NCBI GenBank assembly: GCA_030686995.1
Contig: CM060685.1
Span: 128,551,823 to 128,615,822 of the forward strand
DNA length: 64,000 nucleotides
Direction of reading: 5' to 3'
Origin: Artemisia argyi
Lineage: Eukaryota > Streptophyta > Magnoliopsida > Asterales > Asteraceae
Translations under genes and position numbers: made by a program
Notes under the pieces: generated by a model
Seen by the model: the letters and a program-made list of their open reading frames with translations, nothing else
Databases searched by the model: none
Told to the model about the DNA's origin: nothing
Shown: positions 11,005 through 22,175 of the stretch, one piece after another
Position numbering within the stretch: the stretch's first letter is position 1
How the letters are laid out: each line of letters begins with the position of its first letter

Positions 11005-11577
11005 AGAAAATGAAAAAAAATAGAAAAAGAAAAGAGAAAAAACATACGGACTACCATCCCGTTTCGTTCTATGTTTATTTTATGTTTTTGTTATTTTTGA
11101 TTCATTAGCTTAAGTCGAGTCTAGTCTTGGCTTAGCAACGCCATATTGTACATGTAATTAACCAAGATGATTAACTCGCCACCAGTAAATATTGCCTTTA
11201 TCCAACAAAACCGTGTATACCATATCCCTACACCTAACGTTATAACCCTTTGAAAGACCTCTTTGATAGTTTATCCTAGGTGCTTACGCCAAGTGGTGGA
11301 TGTTTGATCCTTTCCCAAGCCTATGGTAATCTATTTGTTATGACAGGTAGTGAGAGATGTTTTCCATTTCCTTATTGTGATATATACTTTATTACACCCG
11401 AGAGATTTGAGTATCTAAACACTATTTGTGAGGTGCTAGTATATGACCTCCGTGCTTATCTTTGGTTTTTAGTGGAACGATTATTTGTTGTAATTACTTT
11501 TATATTAGTGTTAAATGACCCCTAACTTATATTTTGATTAGGATAAAAGCTCATTTGCTTAAGGACAAGCAAATCTT

Positions 11578-11590
11578 AAGTGTAAGGGTA
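11578..11590 (+). promoter_or_regulatory. polypurine tract of E1
   Basis: AAGTGTAAGGGTA lies 2 nt before the 3' LTR. It is preceded by a small hairpin (TTGCTT, AAGGAC loop, AAGCAA). The same arrangement precedes the E2 and E3 3' LTRs on the minus strand (29515-29550; 37324-37360; 51083-51120). Confidence 0.75.
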
Positions 11591-11592
11591 TT

Positions 11593-13028
11593 TGATGAGG
11601 CGAAAAGTGAACCGCTTTTAAAAGGGTCATTTAAGCCCGGATTCGTGATTATTTGATCAAATATTGCCCTAAATCGTTCCTTTTGTCATTTTAGGTACTT
11701 TTGGAGAGAAATCTGAAAAATGAAGCATTTTGGATGTTTTTAGAGCATAAAAGTGAAGAAAACGGCAAAGTCTCAATTTTCCTTGCTGGAACAGTACCTG
11801 ACGGCGTCAAGACTCTCCGCATGATGACGTCAAGAGTTACAAAAGAGGTGGATGTGGAAAATACACGTGACGATCAAGAGAGTTTTTGTGCATAGGAGAT
11901 GACGGCGTCACCAAAGGCCGTCATGGTCCTAGTATTAGTGACGGCCCAGAAGAAAATCCTACATGACGGCGTCACAAATAGATCTAGGCAATACGATTTC
12001 ATTATGGCGGCGAGTTGACGGCGTCACAACTTAACACATGACGCCGTCACCCTGAAAAATCTATATATAGTTTTCCAAATTTCATTCATTAGTGTGCAAC
12101 TTTGAGGGAAAAACCCTAGGTCGAATTTTACAGTTTTTTCAAGGGTTCCAACCCCTTGAATCTTTTATTTTCAATTAAAGATTCTTCCAAATCATTCAAT
12201 ATGTCTATGTGTTGTTTGATTATATCTTACGCTTGTCTTCTATTTAACATGCTAGGCTAGATTTCCTTTGTGTTTGCTTAGATGTAGTGAAACCTAGATG
12301 TTGATTATGGGTTGATTGTTTGTTTATAGTTGCTACGGATGATTATATTCGATGTTAGGCTTAAGAAAACTGGCAGACTTCCATTGGTAACTTGCTTGAA
12401 CGTCTTAAGAAACATGATCAGAGGTGTACTACGATTTTTGGTTGTATTTAATGCGTAGGAGAATTCTAATGATCGCATGTTAGGAGCTTCTAACGGCTCG
12501 ACATAGGAGTGAAGTAGGATCCTATAGAGTTAGGGAATATTGTACACGACCCTACGACTAGTATTAAGGAATATGACCCGTCATTAATGCAATTGTAAGA
12601 AGCTATCAACCTGTAAAAGATATCTAGGGAGTAATGAAACCTAAGTAAACACAACTTTCCTCATCATTGTTTACACCACATTAGTATAAATAGTTTCATT
12701 TCATTTTTGTTATTTTATTTTGATTGCATTTGTAGTTATTTGGGTTAGTTGGCTAGCAACTAATTCCGCCTACTCCTTCAAAACCCGAGATTTTAATCGC
12801 TTTCTATAAAATATAAAAATACAAAAAGAATCATCCCTCACCTCTAGACCTAATTTAGTAGACTTTCTAATCCTAGCGACACTATTCCTGAGTTGAACGA
12901 TTAATCCCCCGGTACTTGTCACTATACTATACTACAACGATCAGGTACCCTGCCTAGTGGGGGTTGTAAGCTTCTCAAGATCCTTTGAGAGGTAAAACCT
13001 CTTGCGAGGGCGCAATTCCCACATATCA
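11593..13028 (+). repeat. E1 3' LTR
   Basis: TGATGAGGCG...CATATCA, 1436 bp. It has TGACG pairs at 11799/11822 and 12016/12039, a TATA box near 12060, and the tRNA-Asp complement at 12913-12942. Confidence 0.92.
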
Positions 13029-13033
13029 ATGGT

Positions 13034-14133
13034 GGAATAAAAAACGAGTTAAAAGAACCAAAATGTCCCATAACCAAATTTAATAAAAAAAATGAATAGA
13101 ATTGGTGGTAGACAATTGTCACATTATGAGTGACTTTCTAACATTTTTAATTTTCTTTACTCTATAAAGGATCGCACCTCATGTTACTCATACTAACACA
13201 TAAAAAGTACATGTTTATAATAGACAGTAGCTAGTAAAGTTTTATTAGTACTTACATCGTTACAACAACATTCTTGAGTTTTTAATGAGTGTTATTACAC
13301 ACTTACACATCCCCCGATCAAACCTGAATAACTAGGGTCAGGTATCAAGTTAAAAATATTTGGCTAACTTGGATTCGGGTCACCCTTTACCAATATTCTC
13401 GAGTTTTCAATGAGTGTTATTACACACTTACACATCCCCCGATCAAACGCGCATTGTCAAAAAAGCCGATCCGATCGGAACCCGATTAAGCATTTTGTGT
13501 CGGGCTACTCAGGTCAAAAAATTTATTCGGGTCAACCTGGGTATCCCGAATAATAAATAGGATCAGGTACCAAGTTGAAAATATTTGGTTAAATCAGATT
13601 CGGGTCAACCCCCATGATCGAACAAGGGTTTTGTTTTTTTTTTTTTTGTTTTTTTTTTTTTTTTTTTTGTATTATTATTATTATTTTTTTTTAAATTATC
13701 TATTTAACTAGCATAAATAGATAATTTCGTTACCATTTTACTCATATTCGGACTGACCCGAACTTGAATGGTCCTGACCCGAGTTGACCTGACTTGAATT
13801 AACTCAAACCCGACTAACCCAAATTTAAATGGTCAGATTCGGGTATGTTATTTTAGCTTTAACCCGACTTTGACTCAACCCAAATTGATCCGAACCTGAT
13901 CAACCCGACCCGATTAACACCTCTACCATTCATATATTTACTCTATTATGTAACCCAATTATATTTTAATTTTAATTTTGTAATTTGTTATACTTTTATA
14001 TATTATAATTATGTCAAATCACCATCAAATCATGTTCTCTTTTAATTTCAACTCACGTCAGTTTTGGCAGAAAAACTAAACTGTCATTTGAGTCAAGATA
14101 GGTCGGTTGACACCCATAACAAATCGGATATGC
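13034..14133. other. non-coding spacer with a direct repeat and poly-T
   Basis: No gene seen. About 53 bp at 13271-13323 are repeated at 13396-13448 (125 bp offset; both contain TGAGTGTTATTACACACTTA). 13320-13920 is rich in phrases such as 'cgggtcaacc' and 'gacccgaa', a low-complexity style common in plant repeats. A T-rich tract lies near 13630-13690. Confidence 0.6.
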
Positions 14134-14561
14134 TTTGCACACTCTATCAAATGATTGAGATATTTCAATTAATTGTGTTTGGATATTTATACCCTCACAT
14201 GAGTGAAAGTGTAAGGGTAGCTGTAAATGTATAAATGTCCAAACACAATTAATTGGAGTATCTTAATCATTTTATAAAGGGGTAAAATGCAAAAATGGTC
14301 CTTAAACTATCACGAAATCGTAAAAATGGGACCGAGACAAAAAGTCACGCAAAAAAGTCACTAAGTTTACGCAAATTTGCAAAAAATCCACCGAGAGGCA
14401 TTTTCCTTTAGTTTTCCCGTTAAGTGCCACGTCCATGAGGGTAGTCTCGTCATTTCATGGATCTTCTTATCTCCCGCCAACCTTTCGGTGTAATTGTGAC
14501 ATGACCTCAATGGCTAATTTGCAAAGTTATTTTCTTGTTTTCATATTAAATTGTTAACGCC

Positions 14562-14563
<2 letters not shown>

Positions 14564-14608
<45 letters not shown>

Positions 14609-14634
14609 ACACACAAGCAGAAACACACACACAC
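14564..14634 (+). repeat. (CA)n microsatellite
   Basis: An almost pure CA dinucleotide array with a few interruptions, inside the MULE just upstream of the coiled-coil ORF. Confidence 0.95.
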
Positions 14635-14671
14635 CCGTAATCAAATAATTATTATTTCCTTTCCAAGTAAC

Positions 14672-15012
14672 ATGTCTCGCTGTCTTGATCTCGCGATTGC
14701 CTGTAACTCGTTTGTCATATCGGAAATGATGTTAACCCATTACCAGCGAGAGGTTGAGGAGGACATTCATCATGCACAAGAATTGATGAGTAGGTGCCAA
14801 AAGCTGTCTAATATGCTCCGTATTAGGGGGACCTGATTTTGGAGCTCCAAAACTTAAGGGGCTTGAGAACTACAAGGGCCAATGTGAACAAGCTTAGCAG
14901 GATTCAGTCAGCTGATATGAGAAAGATGAGGGGGTTGATGAGGATGCTTAGGCAAACTAACGACAACATTGTCTCCAAGATTGAGTTTGCTGTGAGGCAA
15001 ACTTACATTTGA
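14672..15012 (+). pseudogene. small coiled-coil ORF in the MULE, frameshifted
   Basis: ATG at 14672 opens 54 codons (MSRCLDLAIACNSFVISEM, then a Glu/His-rich helix). It stops at 14834-14836, just after a G run. Adding one G there restores a frame to 15010-15012 rich in Leu, Arg and Met in a heptad-like pattern (LRGLRTTRANVNKLSRIQ). The original protein would be about 113 residues, mostly helical. I do not recognise the family. It is too short for a transposase and could be a captured fragment. Confidence 0.45.
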
Positions 15013-15355
15013 AGGCGTTGGGTGCTGGAGGCTGGGATGGGTTCTTTTGTTGTGTTTGTTGTGTATGATGAATGTAGGTAGTAGGTGGTTGGGCACTTGT
15101 GGAGTTGTGGTTTCTTTTGTTCATTTTAGTGCCACTGTCGTAGTGTCGTAAGCTAGGTAGATGTGGGTGATGATGTAGTTAGGGGTTGTGGTTTCCCCTA
15201 TGGTTGTAAATGTATCTTTGTGGTTTATGAATGGAAGGGGTCGTTTGATCCTGTTTGTCTTGATATACATTGTTCGATTCGTATCACAAACACATTCACA
15301 AACATGAAACTGACAGAATTGAAACCATAATACAATACACAAACACTTACATTTA

Positions 15356-15470
15356 AATGCTACTAATCGAAGCAAATAACAGAACCACAAAACAAACACA
15401 AACATATTCATAGTAAAATGCTATTAATCGAAGCAAATGACAGAAACACAAAACAAACACAAACATATTA
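15356..15470 (+). repeat. 61-bp tandem duplication
   Basis: Two copies, starting at 15356 and 15417, of an A-rich unit containing 'aatcgaagcaaat'. It lies between the coiled-coil and PB1-like ORFs and has no coding signal. Confidence 0.8.
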
Positions 15471-15856
15471 TGCATAGGAGTCAAGCTTGACTAAACATTT
15501 AACCCCATATGTAATACTTCAATTTACATAATATTTTTCGGCATGTACCAAAAAGATGAACCCATCACAATGCCTGCCCACACCCTTTGGTGTATTCGAA
15601 ACAGAGGTAGAATAGTTCAAGTTACATTAGTCAAATTACATTAGTAAATACAACCAAATTAAAGTGTTTTAGTTTCTACACATTACATATTCCTAATAGA
15701 TGAACCCATATGTCAATCTTCAAACCTTCTACTGGATGAACCAACATGCGATCAACTACACTTGCACAGTCAATATATGCAATGAAATGAGGTTACTATA
15801 ATACGCAATGCAATGTGTCCAAAATATTTGATAAACAGTTCATTAGACTCACCTAG

Positions 15857-16618
15857 TCAAAATAACACCATATTCTTACCCATTGATCTTGGTGCCTGTA
15901 GACCCAGTACGCAATTAGTGATTCTTGGTCTCAAAATACCACAACCCTTTGCTCCCACATTTACTGAACCAACACCTGCTGGGTTCTTCATAGAACCACG
16001 GTCTCTAATGACAATACCAGCCGGTTTATTCCTGTTAACAACATCAGCCTCATCAACCTCATTAACCATCTTTCCTTTTCCTTTATCCACAGACCTCTTC
16101 ACCCTCTTTTTATGCTTCCCGAATTCTGGTTGTGAAGCATCAACATCATCCACATTCCTATAAGTTTTTGAAGTGCTAATCCTAAAAGGAGTTGGAAATA
16201 GAGCACCGCAAGCTAGCATCTTCTTCTACCCACCCACAACCTCCCCACCATCACCCTCTGCATCAATGTTGTTTAAATAGTAGGGAGATAACACCTGTTT
16301 TGTATGAGCAACAAACAAGTCTACAAAACTGGCAAAACAACCTAGCTCAATCATTGTATGCACATCATTGTCTGTGTGAATCAGCTTCAAATCTTCTTCT
16401 AATGATTTGCCAGGCAAACAAAAGAACACAGCCCATTTTTCTCCCCTAATGCATGAAAACATATCATCCAGACCTAGGCTAAAGACATGTCTATCACAGA
16501 CAAAGCCACAAATTGTATAAACATTCCTTTGTACATACCTTAATGGACCAAATTCAAAGACTCCATTATTGTGCATGCGGAACACAATTTCACCCCCATA
16601 ACCAAGTAAATCTGCCAC
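15857..16618 (-). pseudogene. PB1-like domain protein in the MULE, one nonsense codon
   Basis: The reading frame from 16618 down to 15857 is continuous except for a TAG at 16228-16226. The N-terminal part (VFRMHNNGVFEFGPLRYVQ; LGLDDMFSCI; KLIHTDNDVHTMIELG) matches the PB1-like domain I recall in many plant MULE-associated proteins, a protein-interaction fold. After the stop come a basic segment (KHKKRVKRSVDKGKGKM) and a Gly-rich C-terminus. The MULE transposase domain that normally follows is absent. The apparent start sits inside the domain pattern, so an upstream exon may be missing. The domain call rests on pattern memory. Confidence 0.55.
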
Positions 16619-17140
16619 ATTTTAAATTCAAACTGTCAAGACATACCAGCACCTACGAAACTAATGGTATACATGCTAAAGTCAATGCAAAAGTATTCAA
16701 TGAAACAATTATGCATGCTCAAGTGAAGCAGAGCAATGCAGTGTTGTATATCTCACCACATAGTTGTAGTTTAGTTAATAAGTTAATGTGGTGATATAGA
16801 AACCAAACTATTTTGTTCCTGAGACACTCAAGATACACAATCAGATTTACTTAGAACCAATGTGAAGACTTACTTACAACCAATGTGAAGACTTACTTAT
16901 AACCAATGTGAACACTTAGTAACTGTAACAGTACTTTAGTAATGCCAAACACTCTCACTTATGATATTCTAACACCCTACCTAAAAACATAATACTCTGT
17001 TTATCCTAAACCTAGCAAAGGGGATGCATATAAAAGTCTATCAAACATATCATAGCATCCTACATAAACAAATTTAAAATGGCACATAAATGAACTATAC
17101 TACATTAACATACCAAGATCCATATGCTCTTCCTTCACCT

Positions 17141-17623
17141 TCATCTTCTTACCAGTCTTATTTGCCCTTCCCCTCTTCCTTTTTCAGTAACTGTACTCGG
17201 ATTAGAATTCCCCTCCTTCTTATTCTTTCCAGCCTCCTTCTTCTTCTTGCCAGTCCCAACAGGCCTTCCCCTCTTCCTTTTTTCTGTAACTGTACTCGGA
17301 TTAGGACTCCCCTCCTTCTTCTTCTTGCCAGTCCCAACAGGCCTTCCCCTCTTCCTTTTTTCTGTGACTGTAGTCGGATTAGGACTCCCCTCCTTCTTCT
17401 TCTTGCCACTACCAACCGGCCTTCCCCTCCCTCTTTTTTTCTCTGCAACTACCTCATTGGAGCAACGGCTACCACTTCCAACGGTAGGAATAGATATGGC
17501 ACCCACATTTGGTTTGTTGAAGGTTCTGTTCCACATCCAATTAAGAATTTCTTCAATCATCTCCTTCCCTATGTTTACATACGAACCATACTTGGCAATA
17601 ACTTTATCACCAAATTCATCCAA
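17141..17623 (-). CDS. protein with three AT-hook repeats (MULE cargo)
   Basis: A 160-residue frame. The N-terminus (about 55 residues, EEILNWMWNRTFNKPN) is unknown. The C-terminal half has three 26-residue tandem repeats, encoded by a 78-bp repeat and each containing KRGRPVG or RGRGRPVG, the AT-hook core that binds the minor groove of AT-rich DNA. The start at 17623 is not an ATG; the frame is open upstream to about 17690, where TAG directly precedes GGGGAGG and may be a splice acceptor. AT-hook stretches occur near the ends of some MULE transposases, so this may be an orphan piece. Expression is unknown. Confidence 0.5.
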   Translation of the reverse strand: MDEFGDKVIAKYGSYVNIGKEMIEEILNWMWNRTFNKPNVGAISIPTVGSGSRCSNEVVAEKKRGRGRPVGSGKKKKEGSPNPTTVTEKRKRGRPVGTGKKKKEGSPNPSTVTEKRKRGRPVGTGKKKKEAGKNKKEGNSNPSTVTEKGRGEGQIRLVRR

Positions 17624-17967
17624 AACATCCTCAAAGACTTCATCATTTAATAAAACCTTACCCCACGACTTTTCGGATGATTCCTCCCCCTATCAACAAA
17701 TACTTTCCCTTATCATTCTTATCATTATCCCCCCTATCAACAAATACTTTCCCTTACCCTCATGGACGTGGCACTCAACGGGAAAACTAACGGAAAATGC
17801 CTCTCGGTGGCTTTTTTGCAAATTTGCGTAACGTTAGTGGCTTTTTTGCGTGACTTTTTGTCTCGGTCCCATTTTTGCGATTTCGTGATAGTTTAGGGAC
17901 CATTTTTGCATTTTACCCTTTTATAAAGTGTGCAAATTACCTCTCATAATAGGAGAAGTGATTCGGT

Positions 17968-18110
17968 AAGAAGAAAAACTAAAATAGGAAGAATAAGAAG
18001 AATTTCTAGCCACACATTTCAAATAATGGGGGATGCATCTATTTTAATAGTTGCATCTGAAATGTGTGGATGTGTTTCTTATTATCCTCATTATTTTAAT
18101 TTTTCTTCTT
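17968..18110. repeat. foldback (MITE-like) hairpin
   Basis: The arms AAGAAGAAAAACTAAAATAG (17968 on) and the matching T-rich arm ending at 18110 pair. An inner perfect stem is CCACACATTTCA (18010-18021) against TGAAATGTGTGG (18058-18069). TSD not resolved. Confidence 0.7.
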
Positions 18111-19286
18111 ATTTGATCATAAGTCCTCATAATAGATAGGAAGAGAATCCTCTAAAATAACTTTAGTGAAGTTGGGGAAGTGTGAGCCATAGTCATCATT
18201 CATCTACCCTAAAAGCAAATGTAAACCCTCGTTGGTGGCATTCTTGAGAAAATAAAAGGGTTATGTTATCCCTATCTTATGGGATGTGATTTAAGGAGGT
18301 AAAGGTACAAAAGATTTTTTTGTCTCTTCAGTTTATAGTACAACATAGTTTCTTTATCAATTTTTGTTTCATATTTTCTGTCAGTTTTAAACTTTTTACT
18401 CATTAAACTTTATATTTTTTGTATCGTACTTTCAGGTTTATAGTCTTTTTATATAAACAAAATTAAAAAATATGTCATTTTTAAAAAAGCGAGGGGATAA
18501 CCTCTCCCAAATAAAATACTTTATCCTTGTAAGCGATTAATATTCAAAATAATTCACAACTAGGTCTTTTTATTTTATTTTATTTTATTTTTTTTAACCT
18601 GAAACTTGTTTAAGCAGATTCATCTTCATATTCTTCATGTATAAACCCAGATTTCAGCGATTTCTTCGGCAACAAACCCAGACTCCAGTGACACCATTTC
18701 ATAACTTCAAATTTCTTACTTTTTATATGGATTCATTTATGACACAAAATTAAAACCGAAAACACCATTTCATAACTTAATAACATGTGATATCAGATCC
18801 AAACTAAATCTCACCCCTCACATCACCAAATAAAACAAAAGTGGGATTGTAGCCGAAAAAAGTTGTCGGATAATCTCACCCCTCAACAATAATCTATAAC
18901 ATACGTCCCAATCTTCACAACTCACGTCAAACAACTACTACCAATAAATAAGCCAAGAACAGTCAAGAATAAACAACACAATAACTACAACAAATGCAAC
19001 CCTCAATTGTATAACAACCCGTAACTTTTCAGGCCAACATTTATTTTCAAACTCTAATTTATTACTTTGAAATGTACATGAATGCTTTTTACGTATAACT
19101 TTCTAGTTAAATAAACATAAAACAAGGAGTACTCTTTTGTGCATGACGACTCTAGACTAAATTTAGACTACAACATTACAGTACATTGCCACTACTCCAA
19201 TTCATAATTTAATTGCTAGGGCATTTACATTTTTATTTGTTTGAAATTATTAATTTAATAAACGCTTTTCACAATTTGCATGGAAA
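18111..19286. other. non-coding spacer
   Basis: No gene recognised. It contains a low-complexity TTTTA run near 18565-18595. A sequence at 19010 (ATAACAACCCGTAACTTTTC) resembles the usual start of some plant LTRs (TGTAACAACCC), but no matching end or TSD was found. Confidence 0.55.
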
Positions 19287-19510
19287 CTCAGATATTTCTC
19301 TGAAAACATGAGTACTTACTCTCACGCCGGAGCTTAATCGTGGGGTCCGTCCCCACGGTAAGGCTAATGGTTTGCCTTAATTTGCGCAGGGAATATCGCT
19401 CTTTACTAGGATTAGTGCATGAACTCTACAGCGAACGGCCCTCTCCTGACTAAGCCCAACTCTAACCCAGTCACACTTTTTGCACTAACAAGTTGGCACC
19501 ATCCGTGGGA
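19287..19510 (+). mobile_element. 3' part of a Tat-like LTR plus primer binding site
   Basis: From 'actcagatatttctctg' to ACTAACA (19490) this matches the inverted LTR at 21506-21720. After the LTR end comes TTGGCACCATCCGTGGGA (19493-19510), in the position and style of a Ty3/gypsy primer binding site; I do not name the tRNA. Sequence left of 19287 does not match the other LTR, so the 5' part is missing. Confidence 0.7.
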
Positions 19511-21505
19511 CCAGTGCATAACTGCGTTCTTGAAAAATACTCACCATGAACAAACGATCTAACGGGTATATTTCCGTAATGTTGTACACCCATCAGAAGC
19601 GGATAAGGAAAATCGAAACACAAAAAGATCAACCCAAGCTGACATTCAACGCGGTCCCCCGGGGGCCCGATGGTTCGGTTGCTCACAGGCTTGAATGAGA
19701 AAGCTCATCAAAAGAAAGTTCTCCAGATCAAACCCAAGGGCAAGCAGGTACGCTCGAACTCTACAAAAAATCAACGACGATTCGGAGCAAACGCATCTTA
19801 CCTAGATGAAAGCCTAAAACAACTAAAGGGAAGGCAACAGCCTAACGATAGGTTAAGAGATTCTAGCGGAAAATTGAATGCACCAGAGAAAATAAAATCA
19901 GGACACATGTCGATTAAAAGAAAGCCTGCATGTTCACACTGGCACGACATGACGAAACTAACGTGCCATGGCACAAAGATAAAAGTTGCGCGAGGCAGTC
20001 GTAGCCTGCAACCTAAAGGAATTAAACCTAAATATAAGAGCGGTGGCGAGACGCCCACCGAAAGAGGAAGCAATATCCGGAATATGGAAAATTTGGTCCG
20101 ATAAACTCGGCGCAAGGCTATTGGGAAAATTACGTATGGTAGACCGTCCCGGTAAGCCACCTTGGCACCAGTCAAGGAATTGTGCGAAAGAAATATTCGG
20201 ACGCAATCATCCTAAACCAAAATATTAAAACCTACATTCTGAAGGCCAACCAGAAGCTAGGTCCAGCGACATCCCGAGTGGTGAATTATGATAAATACCT
20301 ATATGGACCTCCGGTGGAGAGAAAACGGAAAGAAAATGCACAGGGCTTTACGGCCATAAACAGAAAGAAGACGAGTCCGCAAGAAGACAAGTGTCACACA
20401 AACGGGATAAGAACAATACCGAAACCGACTCCATAAATATCCAAACAACGCGTAAAACGAAGAAGATTGTTGGTCTGATACTAAACGCCAACAAAGGCTG
20501 AATAAGCCAGCCTCCAACATAAGACGGAACTTGCACTACAATACAAACATTGAAAGCGGGGAGCCACAATGTTAATGCCTCGAAAAAACAAAACCGCCTC
20601 GCCCCGCTGACCACCTCCAGGGTTGGGCAACCTCAATGCTGAAGAGTAGCAGAGGTCAGACAAAAGCCCGAAAGATGGATCCAAATCCCCGGAGGAATGA
20701 TGTGCAGACCACCCAAACATTGATCTGGAGGAGAAAGTGTACCTTCCCAAGGAATTGAAAGGATAGAAAGAGTACACTTCGCTTAACGCCTAACAGGCTA
20801 GGGGCACTTAGGCTACAGAGCTCGACACGTGGCAGCAAGCCGAGATATCACAAAAAGCAACTGCCTACACGTGATGAAGCACAAAGTTCCCCCTATAAAA
20901 AGGCTGTCACAAGAAGAGTGAAAAGCAAAACACACCATCCAAACCAACATCAAAATAGCAGTGAAAAAATGAAGCATAATACACATAAATATATCTTCAA
21001 CACCTTAAGAGCCCATTCAACCGCCTTACACAAAGAGCGTGCAGCCTCAAAGGTAACCCCAAAGAGAAAGATGGTTACCAAATGGTCAAGGAAAAAGTTC
21101 TTAAATGAATGCTAATAAAAATTAGTCACTCTTAAATGACGAATAATTACGATAAAGAATAAGACTCTACGAAACCCCGTCACTCAAACCTCTTCCCGTC
21201 CCACATCGGGACGCTCTTTTACCCAAGGTGGAAGATTTCAAATTATTCTTATGCCGAAAGGCATCTCAATTTGGCAACCCCTTGCCCTGCCAACACAACC
21301 ATTCCTAAAACCACTGGCCCGGCAAAGGAAATATCCCGCCTGGCCAGCGCAGTTCAAAGCGGAGATTCTTGCTATCGAATAACGCGCGAACGATGGTAAC
21401 CTCGTAACCATCAAGGTTCACGTTGAGCATCCGGACGGTCAAGAACAAGAATGGTTTTACAGTTAAGCAGGCATAATAGCCGCATGCGATATTGGATCAC
21501 AAGGG
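19511..21505 (+). mobile_element. degenerate internal region of a Tat-like element
   Basis: It begins with a 51-codon ORF (ATG 19546, stop 19696-19698; contains HQKRIRKIETQKDQPKL) in the place of gag. The rest has short broken frames with no domain I can name. A TATA-like CCTATAAAAAGG near 20892-20903, preceded by CACGTG (20870-20875), could be the promoter of an embedded LTR. The right edge is the end of the inverted LTR at 21506. I treat it as relic sequence. Confidence 0.45.
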
Positions 21506-22158
21506 ATGTTAGTGCAAAAAGTGCGACTGGGTTAGAGTTGGGCTTAATCAAGAGCGGGCCATCCTCGGCGAGCCGTCCGCTGTAGAGTTTGTGCACTAAT
21601 CCAAGTAAAGAGTGATATTCCCTGCACAAATGAAGGCAAACTGTTAGCCTTACTGTGGGGACAGACCCAACGATTAAGCTCCGACGTGAGAGTAAGTACT
21701 CATATTGTTAGAGAAATATCTGAGTGTTGGGATGAGTGAGAAAGTCATACCTCGAAAGTTTGAATTGGAGTTTCCTTTCATAGGTGGTGGAAACATTATG
21801 GTTTCCTAGTATTTCGCATATTGATGCAGTAGCCGGAGCGGGACCCTTGTCGGACAAGGATCCGTAGCTTGATCGATGTTTGTAGACGTAGGTGGATTTC
21901 CGGACCAGAGTCCGGTCTTCGAGCATACTTCGGGAGTTCTGCTCGTGTCCTAGTTTGTCCGGATTGTGCCATGCTCGTGGTATGGGCTTTGGCCATGTCT
22001 GGCTTTATTGGCTTGTTGGGCTGGAGCCCAGTTTACTCGTTGGGTCAGGGCCCGTTTTGTTTGTAGGGCCGGGGCCTGTTTTGTTTGTAGGGCCGAAGCA
22101 CAGTTCGTATGAGATAGTCCAGGCCTAGTAGGCCTGCTATCCGTACTAAACGTCATCA
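21506..22158 (-). repeat. Tat-like 3' LTR, minus strand
   Basis: Read on the minus strand it starts TGATGACGTT (22158) and ends GCACTAACA (21506), 653 bp. The adjoining sequence on its 5' side (22159-22175) is a G-rich polypurine tract, so this is the 3' LTR of an element extending to the right. The first 200 bp match 19287-19490 in inverted orientation. Confidence 0.75.
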
Positions 22159-22175
22159 AGTCCCCCCAGTCTAGT
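22159..22175 (-). promoter_or_regulatory. polypurine tract
   Basis: On the minus strand ACTGGGGGGACT directly precedes the LTR start, as expected for plus-strand priming in Tat-lineage elements. Confidence 0.7.

Larger units (their letters stand above)
7499..11592 (+). other. E1 3' non-coding region, conserved across the family
   Basis: About 2.5 kb of element DNA (excluding the nested solo LTR) with no credible ORF. It aligns phrase by phrase with 29515-32091 (E2, inverted), 37324-41097 and 55706-57478 (E3, inverted) and 46155-49350 (E4). Conserved landmarks are a TGACGGCGTCA pair at 7936/7959, hairpins at 8344-8365 and just before the PPT, a long poly-A (10965-11000) and four AAGTGTAAGGG-like purine motifs. 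Conservation without coding suggests a cis role in packaging, plus-strand priming or RNA stability. Confidence 0.8.
3364..13028 (+). mobile_element. E1: complete non-autonomous Athila-like LTR retrotransposon (gag-pro only)
   Basis: The element has two LTRs of about 1.4 kb (3364-4777 and 11593-13028), both TGATG...ATCA, and a perfect 5-bp TSD ATGGT at 3359-3363 and 13029-13033. Inside are a tRNA-Asp-type primer binding site, a gag-pro frame (4948-7498) and about 2.5 kb of non-coding DNA ending in a polypurine tract. No reverse transcriptase, RNase H or integrase motif occurs in any frame. A same-family solo LTR is nested at 8991-10601. The Gag resembles Athila-lineage Ty3/gypsy elements of Asteraceae. 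I infer that it was mobilised in trans, like the elements called TR-GAG. The LTRs look highly similar apart from a short deletion in the 5' LTR, suggesting moderate age. Confidence 0.92.
14280..17918. mobile_element. MULE with about 160-bp terminal inverted repeats
   Basis: The TIRs at 14280-14442 and 17757-17918 (outer end GGGTAAAATGCAAAAATGG) are long and about 94% identical by eye. The 10-bp direct repeat TTTTATAAAG flanks the element (14270-14279 and 17919-17928), fitting the 9-10 bp TSD of Mutator-like elements. Inside are a broken coiled-coil ORF (+), a PB1-like ORF with one stop (-) and an AT-hook ORF (-). No MULE transposase core or SWIM zinc finger is visible, so it is non-autonomous. 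The ORFs may be remnants of its own genes or captured fragments. Confidence 0.88.
14134..17936. mobile_element. foldback MITE, split by the MULE
   Basis: Sequence left of the MULE (14134-14279) and just right of it (17929-17936) together form a foldback. The terminal TTTGCACACT pairs with AAGTGTGCAA, and the long arms include TTAATTGTGTTTGGA and TCCAAACACAATTAA around a loop of about 36 nt. The MULE entered one arm. The TSD of the MITE itself was not resolved. Confidence 0.7.

Noticed and set aside
10812..11108. 98-residue ORF with a poly-Lys run
   Set aside because: Created by the poly-A tract in the non-coding 3' region.
15813..16794. Plus-strand ORFs opposite the PB1-like gene
   Set aside because: Shadow frames without domain pattern.
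19670..20777. Cluster of overlapping ORFs of 70-144 residues in the Tat-like relic
   Set aside because: Both strands are equally open, no domain recognised; explained by composition of a decayed element.
21201..21240. 'cccacatcggg' phrase suggesting a Cassandra TRIM with 5S rRNA
   Set aside because: No 5S promoter boxes or 5S-like sequence follow.
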